64,000 nucleotides of DNA from Paramacrobiotus metropolitanus. Its lineage: Eukaryota; Tardigrada; Eutardigrada; Parachela; Macrobiotidae. How positions within the stretch are numbered: position 1 is the first letter of the stretch; each line of letters begins with the position of its first letter. Under the pieces are notes generated by a model. The model did not search any database. It had not been told where the DNA came from and saw only the letters and a list, made by a program, of their open reading frames with translations. Below are positions 1 through 12,700 of this stretch, piece by piece. The translations under genes were made by a program, and so were the position numbers. The stretch lies in assembly GCF_019649055.1 (NCBI RefSeq), contig NW_026570254.1:124001-188000 (forward strand), written 5' to 3'.

Positions 1-163
1 CTGGTTTGAGCATCTCCCGTGGACGTAAACTACCCCGCGCAGGTCCCTATTGCTGCGGCCAAAGCGGTCGTAACCCCAGTATTGTGTCAGGAAATTAACA
101 TGTCTGGTGCAAGCGAATTCTTCGGCATCTTGCTCGCAGTGGAATGGACCAATTTCTGTGTCC
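1..163 (-). CDS. Unidentified internal exon, runs off the window
   Basis: On the minus strand a pyrimidine-rich acceptor (ttggtttttcag) at 164-172 is followed by an open frame that reaches the window edge without a stop, about 54 residues. It begins DTEIGPFHCEQDAEEF and contains three cysteines and a tract GYDRFGRSNRDLRG. No family was recognised. The balance of charged, aromatic and Cys residues looks like real coding sequence, perhaps an extracellular domain, but that is inference. The rest of the gene would lie to the left of the window, and no upstream exon was securely found between 172 and 1600. Confidence 0.35.
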
Positions 164-172
164 CTGAAAAAC

Positions 173-1600
173 CAATTAAACCAATTTCGTTTGACACCAT
201 GCTTCTACGCTTATGCCTGATCATTAAAATGTCGCAGTAAATACATACAGACATACATATGTGTGACCTTTCCCAAAATAATCCTCTAATCAGGCAGTAA
301 CAGCACTGCTCTATAACTCAGCGCATACGCAGAACGAATCAAACTTACCCAGATCTTGTCGCCACATAGAAATTCCCGTTCCTATATCTTACATAGCTCC
401 AATCCATTGTTGAACGATGGAAACTGAAATAAAGTCTGTGAATTATTAATAGGTAAACCCCTGGGTACCTGATTGATACCTTTATTAAAAACCGTTCTTG
501 TGGTATGTGGTTTTTAAACTTTTTATCCTACTTTGATTGCGTCGAACATGTTTGTTGCAAAACAGTACATTAACGTGCTTTTCATTAATGAAATGCAGTG
601 AATAAAATTATGTTTTATCAAGTCATACCTCCGCTAAATTTATCTGAAATTAGGCACTATCCTGGATAGAAAAGCATCGATGATTGTGCGGATTCACAGC
701 CCAGATTGAGGAATCCACTTTGCAGGGTTAAGCAGGGATACTTGATCTATCTGTACTGTCGAAAAAAGAACTTTGGTGGATTACAATAAACTACGACTCA
801 GAATGCGCCAGTCCCAGACAAGCAGTTGCCGACACAAACTAGAATAAACTGTACAACATACAATACTCATTAATCTTTCATATTTTATAGTAACCGTAAA
901 TACACTGAAATAATCGTGTTTCTAATGCAGAACATAGTAAATTAGTAATTTTCATCACTTCCTCATGTACCGTATTTCGAGCCAATGGTCTGTTCAGAGG
1001 CCGTCGGCCTGGCTGCACCGCAGGACCTGCAAATTTTAGCTCGAACAAGTATGACGGCAAGCGCAGCATTTGACGGGATGTGTCATATCATTCAAATGCT
1101 ACCAATACGACGTCCGCCCAACGTTAGACCCGATTCAATAGGAAGATAAGTAAGTATTGTAAGTAATAAGTATGCGTGTTCAGGTATAAATATAGCTATT
1201 AATTGCATTTGCCGCTTGAAGCCCATGCTGAAAAGTGAAACGCTTCATATTGGGAAGTTTGTACTCGTACGAGTTTAGACCCGGATGATTCACAAGCCGA
1301 ATATTGTACGTAGTACCATGTGATGCAAAACCGGCGAAACTGATTCCATTGTGCTAAAACTTTAAAATTAATGCTAATTTTATCTGTACATAATATTATA
1401 AGTAATCTAGCCGTACACGTATTTAATGATTAATGTACAGCAATATTTTTACCCAGTAATTGGTTGTTGTTGTTGCTTGTTGTTGCGTTTAGAATTGCGT
1501 TGCGTTGCGCTGTTGAATTTAGCGTTTTTTTTTAAATTTATGCGTAGAGCATTAAATTTTATTACAGTGTAAATACGTAAACAGTGAATTGAATGCAACG
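173..1600. other. No supported gene
   Basis: AT-rich sequence. A short minus-strand frame at about 1000-1070, with a possible 63-bp exon between an acceptor-like ttgcag and a donor-like gtacat, could not be linked to anything. It is not called as a gene. Confidence 0.5.
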
Positions 1601-3609
1601 ATGTCGAGATGGGCGGCATGTGCCAATCGGCACTTAACGGTTCTGGAGCACCAACTTTCTTCTTGGATTCCACAACAAGCGAAGGATCGCTTCCCGATGC
1701 TTGCCATTGGCCGGCCACGAATAACCGTAAGTTGCCTGATCTTGAGAGCGTTGTTTACGAGATCCCAACAAGGCTTTGGTTCTTGATTTTGAGCTGTTTC
1801 GTAAAACGTTTTGAGTTGCTGATGCCAACAATCTTTGACTGACTTGAGGAACTCAGCATTGTTGGAATTTGCATGTAGTTGGGCTGTTTGGCCACGAAGA
1901 TCCATCCCTGGATTGATACATCAAATGGGCATCGAGTGTTCATTAAACGCGATGATCAAACTGGGTCCGTTCTTGGTGGCAACAAGGTAGGAAATGAATG
2001 AAATAATTATTTTAGTGTGTGCACTTTGACGATGTACTGGTGCGCTTGTACGTGAAGCTACGCGTGGGATTACTTATTGAAATACTAGCATATCACTGTT
2101 ATATGTATTTTGCATTCACCTTGCTTTCATTTTGTAACTTACAGCCTTTGTTGTTATTTTCTCCAGATTCGGAAGCTGGAATTTATTTTCGCTGACGTTC
2201 TTCATCACGAATGTGATACTGTGATAACATGTGGTGGGTATGTGTTCGTTATCGTCAATTTTATTGCGTGTTTTATTTTGCACAAATTGTATTTAATGAA
2301 CCTTTTCCCTGCCGACCAACTGCTTTTTGCTGCAAACATTTTATTGCTGCCAAAGTAGTTCTAAAATTTTCCCGTTATAGGAGGATTGCAGAGCAACCAC
2401 TGTCGGACTGTGGCGGCCGTGGCGGCTCAACTTGGACTTCGCTGCCTCTTAATTCTTAGGTCGGATCTTACGGTAAGTTAGCAATATAATAATTAGACAA
2501 GCTACATTGCTGCAGCATTCTTTTCACGGCTGTGGGATGATAACTGGTTATTGTGATTTTTAAAAGAAGGCTCTGGACGAGGTGCGGTTGAAGGGCAATC
2601 TTCTGCTGGATCACTTATCCGGAGCTAAATGTTATCTAGTTGGGCCGAAAGAGCCTTACAAGACTCACCTGCTGCCCCGCATGCAGGCGCTAGCCACACG
2701 TCTCCGCGAGGAACAGTATTGCAAACCGTACATCATTCCCGTCGGCGGTTCGGATATTGTGGGGCTGTTCGGTTACCTGGCGGCTTTCGAAGAGATCATT
2801 CTTGTATGGCGTTGCTTGCTCTACTTCGTAGTACTTACATTAATCGAACATGTCAGCTGATTAACCAGGTTTTTTCAGGACTGCCCAACAAGCGTCAAAA
2901 ACATTTTCGTTGCATGCGGGAGTGGTGGTACGATCGCTGGATTGGCACTGGCTAACTATCTTGCTGGATCAGCTTTTAGGTACTTTCGAATTATCGTGCA
3001 GTGATGTGTAATTTTCTGGATGGCGGGAAACGTATGGATAATTTGCATGTTTTGTAGAATATACGGCGTAACTGTCTGCGATAACGCCGCCTATTTTTAT
3101 GATCATGTGCAGCAGATGATCAACGTTTTAATGCAGTCGTCAAAGATCAAAGCTGAGGATATTTGCAATATTATTGATGGGTACAAAGGACTGGGATATG
3201 GGCTGTCTACGCAGGAAGAGCGTGGTGCGTTTTGTACCTACCAGTATCACGATATTTTGTGTATTGAAGAACTGCATTGGAGTGGCATCAGCGCTGTAAG
3301 TAATGGTCTTGTTTTTAATGAATAGACTTCATAAAAGAAATTGCATCGAAAACGGGAATATTCTTGGACCCGGTTTACACTGGAAAAGCGTGCCTTGGCA
3401 TGATGAACGAACTGGAAAGCGGAGCAGACATTTACGAAGGGGATTCTCTCTTTATTCATACTGGTGGCATATTCGGTATTTTTGGTGAAACATCTTTCGA
3501 GCGATTACCGGATAATTTCAACGAAAGGAACCAGAACATTGAAGATCTATATGGGATTAGCTTATGGAAAGATCCCAAAGAGCAGTTTCATCTCTTTCCG
3601 AAAAAATAA
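1601..3609 (+). CDS. D-cysteine desulfhydrase / ACC deaminase-like PLP enzyme
   Basis: Eight exons join in phase: 1601-1726, 1879-1986, 2167-2233, 2381-2472, 2567-2803, 2879-2979, 3058-3221, 3326-3609, giving 392 residues. The family (fold-type II PLP enzymes) degrades D-cysteine to pyruvate, ammonia and sulfide, or opens 1-aminocyclopropane-1-carboxylate. Visible signatures in order are the substrate-loop region FIKRDDQTG, the PLP lysine in GGNKIRKLEF (about K78), CGGLQSNHCR, IIPVGGSD, the phosphate-binding loop ACGSGGTIAGLALAN, GYKGLGYGLST, and C-terminal LDPVYTGKACLGM and FIHTGG. The first ATG after the in-frame open region was taken as the start. The N-terminus (MSRWAACANRH) lacks acidic residues and could be a mitochondrial presequence (inference). 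The donor after exon 7 (gtggtg) is weak, so that junction is the least certain. The stop codon lies inside an AATAAA. The gene is convergent with GARNL3. Substrate choice between D-Cys and ACC cannot be settled by eye. Confidence 0.9.
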
Positions 3610-3760
3610 AAAAATCTAAATAGATCTACGGTCAACCGGTTTCGTTTACGAAGTAGGACATGTAAAACTTGTATGGAAAAACATCCTTGACTAGACGATG
3701 AGATCGTTTTCGGCAAGAGGCCTGAGAAATGCAGCAGCATCAGCAGCTGTGAGAAAAATA

Positions 3761-6700
3761 TCAGACTGGTGACGCCGGCGGGGAACTGGTTGAGGAAACG
3801 GAATTATAGCTCGTTGGCACACCGGAATCGGTGCTAGCGGTGTCAGTGCGATGTTTAGTACGCGGGAGACCTAACCGGGTGTTCTCGTATAATCTGGGGG
3901 ACGGAGAATCACGGTCGGATAGATTATCAGGAATCTGGATAGAGGGGGCATTATGGTGAGCCATTCTGTGAGAAAGATTCGGGGATGCGGGCATCGTGCG
4001 AGATCCGTTGGGCTCCTTCTTCCACTGGCCAGTCAGCGCTCGAATCGATACTTTGTAAATTCGGAAGGGCTTTTTTGCTGTATTCGGCGCTATAAACAAT
4101 CATTTACATGAAAACTATTTGAAGTATGGTTTTCTTTCATTTTTTAGATTTTTTAAACGCTTCTAAATCTACCATACTTCAAGGAAAAGTAGTACGTACT
4201 GTATTATTGTATATCACAAAATTAATATAAGTGCATTTTACATATGTCCGAACAACAGTTCAATATAATCTTGTTCGGTTCACGTCGACGTGCCTTGGGT
4301 ACGGAAAATTAGTTGATAACTGCTATATTAGTTGTAGTTTTACGGATTATAAGCGACGTTTTGGCTTACAGTTAGGGCTTGAAAGTCCACTTCCGGATGG
4401 CGTATTTTCTTTGGAAATGAGCACTGCGCCTTCGCGACCACCCGAAGCGGTCGGCCACGGATAGAATTCGGGAGCTGTCGTGGCGAAGAATATATCGGTT
4501 TTTGAAGTGATCAGTTTCATTTCCGGCATAGTTCCGGAATATACAAGGTTTCCATTGATGAGCAGTCTTATTTCAAGCCCTTCTGCATTGAAGGCAATCA
4601 CATACGGCGATGCGCAAACTGCGAATTTGGAAACACGATATTTATTCCACGTGTATTGACACATACATTGCAGTAGTGATTCTTCGGAAGCGTATTATAA
4701 GGTGTCTGATCTCATAATCCTTTATTTGCGTTTCTCCGCATAAATATGAAATAGTGGATCGATGTAATGCTTATTTGTCATAGGTCACAACTACTCACCA
4801 ATATTTTCAGGCACAGAGCACCATTGGAAATCGAATTCCTCGGTGTTATGAGAGCCATCCAATTTTTGGAAATGGCATGTGTCTGTAACAAACGTTAATT
4901 ATTATCGAAAATACTATCTTGTGAAAATTATCAAGATTTAAATTACAATTTTTTAATCGCGAATATACTGAGAATCTGCTTATCGAAAGTTTATTTTAAG
5001 AAGTTATATTAGATGACCGCGTACATATGAGTTGCGAGTGCGAGCACCGTGTGGCATATGCGGATATGCCTATAACCTTATAATAAATATGCGGAACCTT
5101 ATAATAAATACAGCCTACGAATGATGATTTTTTGTGAAGCGAGAAGTAAGAACATGATTGACTATTGCTTTCACAATATGTGCAACTGTGTTTCTTACTG
5201 TGATAACACAGCAAAAGCTCTTTTTCGTCGTCCTCACAAACGTCCAGAGCGGCTACCAGATTGGTCTATAAGAAAGAGAAACACGTCACTCAGCTAAATG
5301 CTTGAAGCGCATAAGTATATATCGACATTACGGAGAACTGTTCTGTTTCCTGTTTACAACATCTAACAATCAATACAGCTAGCTGCACGGTGCGTACCTT
5401 TCCGGCTTCGGTTTGGTATAAACTAATGACCTCTCCCGTTCTCTCATTGATAAGATCAAAAGAATTTCGGTATCCCACGCAGACTTTGTTTTCCGGGCCA
5501 TTAACTCCGTCTATTAGCGAGATGAGGACGGGCGTTTCGTTCAGACTGAGTTCTTGGAGCGGGACAAACCCGTTAATGGTATCCTCGTGAGGACACAGCG
5601 CTGAGTACGCTATTGAGTGCTTCCACTACGAAAACACAAGCGAAAATGCACCCGTTACCGCATTGTTCGCTGCGTTGGCTGTTGCGACCGAAGTGGCTCA
5701 CCTGCATTAAGATGATCTTCCGGTTCATTGCGATGGCCATCCGGAGATAGTTTCCTCCTGGTCGATTTAGGGTAAAAAACAAGCAGCCTTTACTGCCTTC
5801 GAGTTTGTGATCTTTGCAGTCGGATTTCGTGTAAAAGGCGGTGGGTTCGGTTTCAAAGTCCTTTAAGCGGAACACGTACAGCCGGCTTTCTTTGCCTTTG
5901 TCCATGCGGGCGATGAGGATTCCGTGGTCTGCAGAAATAACCGACAGTGAACATGTATGTACAGACACTTCGGTTTCCGCTAGCAGGAAATGCTCCCATC
6001 AGTTTTTGTAGTGTTTGCCAAATATTACCTTCCACGACGGCAATCTGTCGGATTATAGCTGATCTTTCGAAAATCGGATGTGGTAGCATTCCCTCTGAAA
6101 AAATACGAACATTTTATTGGCTATCGCATGTCACGCAAGCAAATATACGGTACGACAATATGGCATGCCTCAAAGAAGCGCGATGTCGCGTGTGATGTAA
6201 TAATATGTTGGTCAGCAATGCTGACTCAGCATTATGGCCTTTCTATCATACAAACAGCGAGAGTAATGTCGAAAAAATATTTCAGGAATGCTCATTTTAT
6301 TGAGTTACGTTCTGTTATTATGCAGTACTGCATACAGCGCTTCATAATAATCTGGTTCGTGTTGCATATAAGTTAGAAAAAGTTCACTGCTCTTGCACGT
6401 GTAACAACTACCAAGTCAAGTTAGTCAAGTCTACCATTAGTAAAAACATACTAGAAATTATTAGAAATACGCATAATAAAATTAAAAGCTCATTTTGTGT
6501 TGTTTAAACGAACTCTGTGCAACCTGGCACATCTGCCGGCAATACACACGTTAAGTTTACCTTCTATGACAAATGCTCCGGCCGTCTCGGTAGCAATTAT
6601 TAACCGTTCGCTTCCCCAAGAGTCACCACAAATAATCTCATAGGCGAAGTCCGGGAAAAAACATTGTGGCTGCCAAGGCTATAAAACAAAAATTAATTAA

Positions 6701-9700
6701 TACAGTTTGGTGCACTGAGAATGACAGGTGCGGTATATAATTGTACAATATAATTATTTCAACTAACAAGTAATCAGTACAGTCGAACGTGCCCGTTTGA
6801 GCACAAACGACAACACTAAAAAATTCTTTAGTAAATTAAGACTACAACATGCTGGACAAAACAACACAAAAACATGTTCATTAATTGAAATGCGACTTCG
6901 TTCAGATTTATTTTTCTACGGAATTTGTAAAAGACTGTGCTTTCCAGGAAATTCAGACGTGTTCTGGCAGCCTGGCACTAAGCTGTTTTTATACCTCCTT
7001 TTTCGATGAGCTGGATGTAGCCAAGCTTGTCGGAGCGTCGCCCTTCATAATTGTATCTAACTTCAGCGCTTGCCCGATGCGAGAAAACTCCACTTGTCGG
7101 GCTTCCTCCTTTTTATTTGTAGACTTGCTCGTCAAAGACGGTTCGACTAACGCATCACTGAAGGCGCGTCGCGATAACATTACCTGCAAACGATACAATA
7201 ATAAGGGCATACTTATCAGATCTGCATATACAGAGGGACTGCGAGTGTGAAGGAAGCCCTTTCTTACATTTACTCAATGTACGTGTTGACTAAACTTTAC
7301 CGGTAATGATAATCGTGGCAAATTGAAATAACTAGCGCAAACTTAATTTTTTCTCCAAAATCAGCGAATAATTGATGGTTGTTCTGTTTTTGAATTACTT
7401 GCGATTACAGTTATCAGTTTGCCTCTAAATTAGAATTAGCTGAATAGCTGTACACAGCACGTCACTTCTGTCGCACAACAGTGCCTCTCAGAAGAGTGTA
7501 ACCTTTGTTTATCAGTGGAAATTATTGCCGCATTAACGTTAACGCTATTTTCATCTTTTAACTGCTTTGTTGAATTCAATATTTACCCGGTTGTCTCCAT
7601 GCATATGCTCAGCATAAAGGTCACGCAGCAAAGAGTCCAGCGTGCGTTCCCTTTTCTGGGCAAATGTGGGAGTATTAAAGGCCGCCTTTTCACCGTTTAT
7701 ACCTGGAAAATGTCAAGCAGACGGTAACCGTCTCAGATTCTTACATAATAAATTGCTATATCGACGGCAAATGGAACTTACACTTAACGATGAGAAACTC
7801 TCGAAATTCCTGGAAATCATAAAACAGAGAGGGAACCGGAAGCGGTGGGCCAAATAAAGGAACGGATTCCTCTGAGAAAACTTGCAGCCGGTATGCGCGA
7901 TTTTCCGCATCCCAGGAGACAACGGCAAAAACATCTACAAAATTGAAAAATTCACTGCTATTCGGAAGAAACTGAACAACTTCACTGAATCAGCTACACA
8001 AACAGAATGAATAAACAATATATTACAAGCTCGTCTGCTGGTAATAAAATACACTAACTATAAGATACTCGTAGAAGCTGTATTTTGGCCACAACATAAT
8101 TAAGTATTTTGAAACTGATTTATCCACTTTAAACTTTTTTTCGAGCATTAATATTGGTGGTATGTATGGCTTTTCTTTGGCCGGCTCCAGTTGCCGATTA
8201 TCTTAGTCAGAGCAACGTACGTGTGAACTGCGATTTAACCATCTGCGGACTGAACGTCGGCTGCTCTCCAGGCGGACAGTCCCAGAATACGATATTAACA
8301 ATATCATTGCCAATATGGCGCTTCCGTTCAACTTGCTGGGGATTATCGCTGGAATAGGGCAGCAGCGTGGAAATGTGGAACATAATCTCATGGCCTTCGT
8401 AGACAGTATAAATGGACTCGGTGCCGGTCGTATCGCCTGCGGATGACAATCAGACGAACATGTATGAGATGTGTCAGTGGATTGTAGATCAAAAACAGTT
8501 TAATCATTCGCGGGACGTCGGGCCCGTTTCCCGGGCGCCGTGCTGCATTTCTCCCACTGACAGCCGCAGCAGCAGCAGTAGCAGCAGCCGCGCCGGCCAA
8601 ATCAATCATGATTGTGCCAGGGAAATGAGGAATGCTGGCCTCAATGGCCCGCCGTCAACGATCTCGCCAGTTAGCTGTGACTGCGCGTGGACGCCATTGC
8701 AGGCTATTAGGCCGCATACAGCGTCCTGATCATCTACTTAACGTCCGCCGTTCCCCGAATACAAAACACCATTCTCTCCCTCTCTTACTCTTCGTATCCA
8801 GTCCGCCGCGGTATCGATCCCAGGACTTCAGCTTGACGCGGTCGCCCAGTAGTGAGACAAACTTGCTGAACGTGTCACTTCCGGTCTCTGGTAAAACACT
8901 CTGGATTAGGCGTTTGTGCTTCAGCACACCCGGCTAATTAGTTCCGCATTAGCTCATTATACAGCCGCCGATTTACAGCTGGTCGACGTCATGTCGAAAA
9001 AGCAGCTCCATTACAAACAGCTATTATTTGTCTAGGTGTCTGCGCTATATATAAAGCGAAAATTAAACATATATTTGCACTTGTATGTTTCATAGATTAT
9101 TGTATATTTTATTATTTGTATATTTTAATCATTATATTTCGGCATAATATGTGCAGCGAAAATTTAAATTAAACGTTTAAACGTATCACTACAAGTTGTT
9201 GATATACTAAAATTGAAAATACTCAGAATATTTTTATCTTTGCGGACATTAACCTAACCACAAACAATATCATTTTTAGGTCGAGATATTCGACATTGGT
9301 CTGCTGTTTGTGTGATAAGATACATTTGACAATGCTGTATTTGTTTGTTTCTCCGACAGCTCATAAAATAGTAATTCGTCACGTACGGCTAATTTAACGG
9401 GGAAACAGCCGGGGTTTGACTTACTATTGCTGAACATTTCGTTATCGGCTGTCTGGCCGGACATCGCGTATATCACGCCGAATTTGAAATTCACAGATCC
9501 CTCTTGCTCCTCAAGGACAAGCAGATCCTGTGTAGTCAAACCGAGGGAACAAACGTTAAACCTCAAGAGGCCACCACGCAGTCAGCACACGAAACAGCCG
9601 GGGCTTATTTGCATTGTGACACAAACTGACTTTGAGTATGGAGGGCGTCAATATTTCCTTAGGTCCTTTCTCAATTTTGTGCATCCTCGAGAAGCAGCCC

Positions 9701-12700
9701 AACACGCTCCGTACGGTCAGGGGCTTGCCGGGATTGTAAGGCAAGCAGATTTTTTCCGTTCCCTATTCACAGGCGTAAAGGGAAAAATTATATACATGCA
9801 GAACAATCAATAATGCACAGACGTATTCCGCGCGCGCGCTCAAAGCACAACCACACGCGTTGTACGCTAACAGCGCGCACTGCATCACACACATACACTG
9901 CTAACAAGCCGGAAGCTACTCGTTCCCTTAATGCAGTGATATATACCCAACATAATATTATATTGATCTCGGAGAATGACGGGGAAGCAGTGAAATTCCC
10001 CTTTGGAAAGTGTGCTCCCCGTTTGATGCGTGAAATAGCCATAAACGTAGGCTGTTTAGGGTGTTGAATTACTAATTAACTTCTATTGCTGCAGTAGTGC
10101 ATCGTGTGATCGACAGTGGCGGCATACATGTACATATACATCTAATACATTGCACATATCTATTGGTAATGCGCACTGCGCAGCTGTCGCCGAACTCACC
10201 GTTCTTCGCCATAAAATTGCGCGGTATTGCTGGATCTGGTGATCATTTGCGTCAGATAGTAAAATGGATAATACAAATGGATTTTTGTCGGAATCCATTC
10301 CAATGTAATTTTGGTGATCTGCAATAACGAGTAATTTTTGCTGTTAAATTGGCCAATTCAGGCTGTGCAGACAGATAAATATTTAGTAATTCATCACTAC
10401 TGCACCGATAATGTCGAGACCAGTCGCATTGTTTGCATAAATTGTTACACAAACTGCTTAACTGCTACTAGTACTACAATATACCATAATATTACACGAT
10501 GTTACTATTACTGTACTGCCTAATCTACGAGCAGTCTTTACAGTTTCAGTACTTACAGATTTTGTACGACTTTTCATTTGGGCTAAATGCTTAAGCACTC
10601 AATATACATGTATTTTCGATAACCTTTGTCCAGGCATCAAAAATAATAAGTTCGAAATCCAAAATAAATTACTGCCTGAGAGAAGCCCAACTTAGATGAT
10701 AGGACAATCAGGTGCAGGTAAACCTTTTATATTGGCGACTGCTTTTGAATTGTGTATTCAATGTTTGCGTTTTGCGTGCAGTCACATTCATAAAAGGAGC
10801 AAAAGAAAAAGAGAAGTGCCCCAACCGCAAACCGGCTCTCAGTGCGGTTATAAACAGGGTAACAAATCAGGACTATAGTCGACACTTACGCCTTCCCAAG
10901 AAGTATTTGAAGTACCATCTTGTCTGGTATTCAGGGTTTTCCAAAAGTGGTGTAGATGGGGAATGATATGAGTCAGTTTCACGTCCTCGTCGTTCTCCAT
11001 TTTCCACTCGGAAGCGGCTTCCCTCGTCAACATCGTCAGCTCGTCTGGCCAGCTAGAACCATAATTTTTTTGGCCACCAGCGGCACAGCAGATAATACCA
11101 ATGTTGCATTTAACTTGTAAAACAGATTTCTAAAAATGTAAAACAATCAATTATCCCTTTTTTATAGTTTCGTAGTTGCTCTTCATGCGGCTTGACACCG
11201 GGCAAACCCTTATATGAAAATCTCGTGTTTTGTGATGATGTCGCTTTTTCTGCTCAAACTGTACGTTGCATACATTTAGCTACAGCACGTATTATCTATT
11301 CTAAAGCAAATGCATTAACACGACTGGAAATATTGGAAAGTATGAAATACGAAATATGCAGTTTATAAAAAAGGAACATTAATTTTCCACGAATGACTGG
11401 CTAAATGATCCGCATTCTTAACATAAAATTCAGAAAGAAGTGTGAGCTAGAAAGGGCATATAATTGAAAAAGTTGCCAGTGCAACCATGCAGCGTGTTTG
11501 TATCTTCTCATCCTCACAGTTCATGAAAGATGCGGTGCGTAACCGAATAATTTCGAAACATTTTTGATGAGCTGTTTACGGCTACTGTTTTATAATTTGG
11601 GAACATGCTGTGCAAGATACAATATGTCCCAACCACTTTGCACACGCGGAAGTGTGCGTGAGGAAACGCAATTAATAGTCACTAGCAATATTTTAACAAA
11701 AAAATGTACGCGCATAGATTCTTTTTGCTCTAGCACAAAAAGGATCATTTATACGGCGTACCCGCTTTTCTTGCGTCACCTGCGCTTTTTTATCTGCTGA
11801 ATAAGCTTGAATATTCCAGCGTAAAACACAGTATGGGCCGACCGTGAACGCTTAAATGGGCACGAAATGTTAATACGGTACGCACAGTATATTAACCACC
11901 GGATATCAAATCAAAACCTGACAACAGCGCTTATTCATAGTATACGTAGATTAAGGGAAGCGCGCTGACTGCAGTTAGTTTGGTCGCTTTGTGAACTTAT
12001 TCCTCCAGCTGTGAATCCCATTAAAATATTGACCGGAAAATGCAGCCGGTGCAGTGGAAAATTTTATCACGTAATCAAATCGTTGTGTAGTGGCGAAAAC
12101 CAAAACGGGGAAGAGCGATAAAAGCACGCATAGAATATGCACCATATTATTATCCCAAATACGTATTTCATCAATTCAGTGTAATGCGCTATTAGGAAAG
12201 TTAGCGTAATATGTACGGAAATCGACTACACAACAACCCATTGATTGGGTTCAGTAGTGCGAAAAACCGAACCGGAAAGTAATAATGGCAGATTAGATGT
12301 GAAGTGGTTGTGAGTAAACATAAACACCGTTGTCAAGCCAGGCATCATTGTTTTCATGCCGGTATCAATCAAACCAGCAAGCGACCGCAGATTAAAATAA
12401 GCGTGGATAACAATGTATGTTTGCCATAAATATGCTTACCTAAGAAGTATGACTTCTACTGCGCAGTATTGTTATTGTCGTTGTAAATCGATGCTCGTTT
12501 CTGTCATCAATGCTTACAAAGAAATGCAACCGAAGATGTAAATACAAGAAGACATTACTGAGCGGATATGGATAATTATAAACGAAACAAGCAAAAGGTA
12601 AATTCACCGCGACGTTCAGTTCAATTCCTATGCAGCGTGTACAGTACTAGTACATATGTAGATATAAGCGGCAATATTAGCCAGTACTGCTTATGCTTTA

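Noticed and set aside
878-1069. Possible 63-bp exon with PAVQPGRRPLNRPLARN
   Set aside because: It is short and isolated, and the flanking splice-like sites are not unique. No gene could be built.
1552-1905. 117-codon minus-strand frame that looks protein-like
   Set aside because: It lies antisense over exons 1 and 2 of the PLP enzyme and the intron between, so it is a shadow of that gene.
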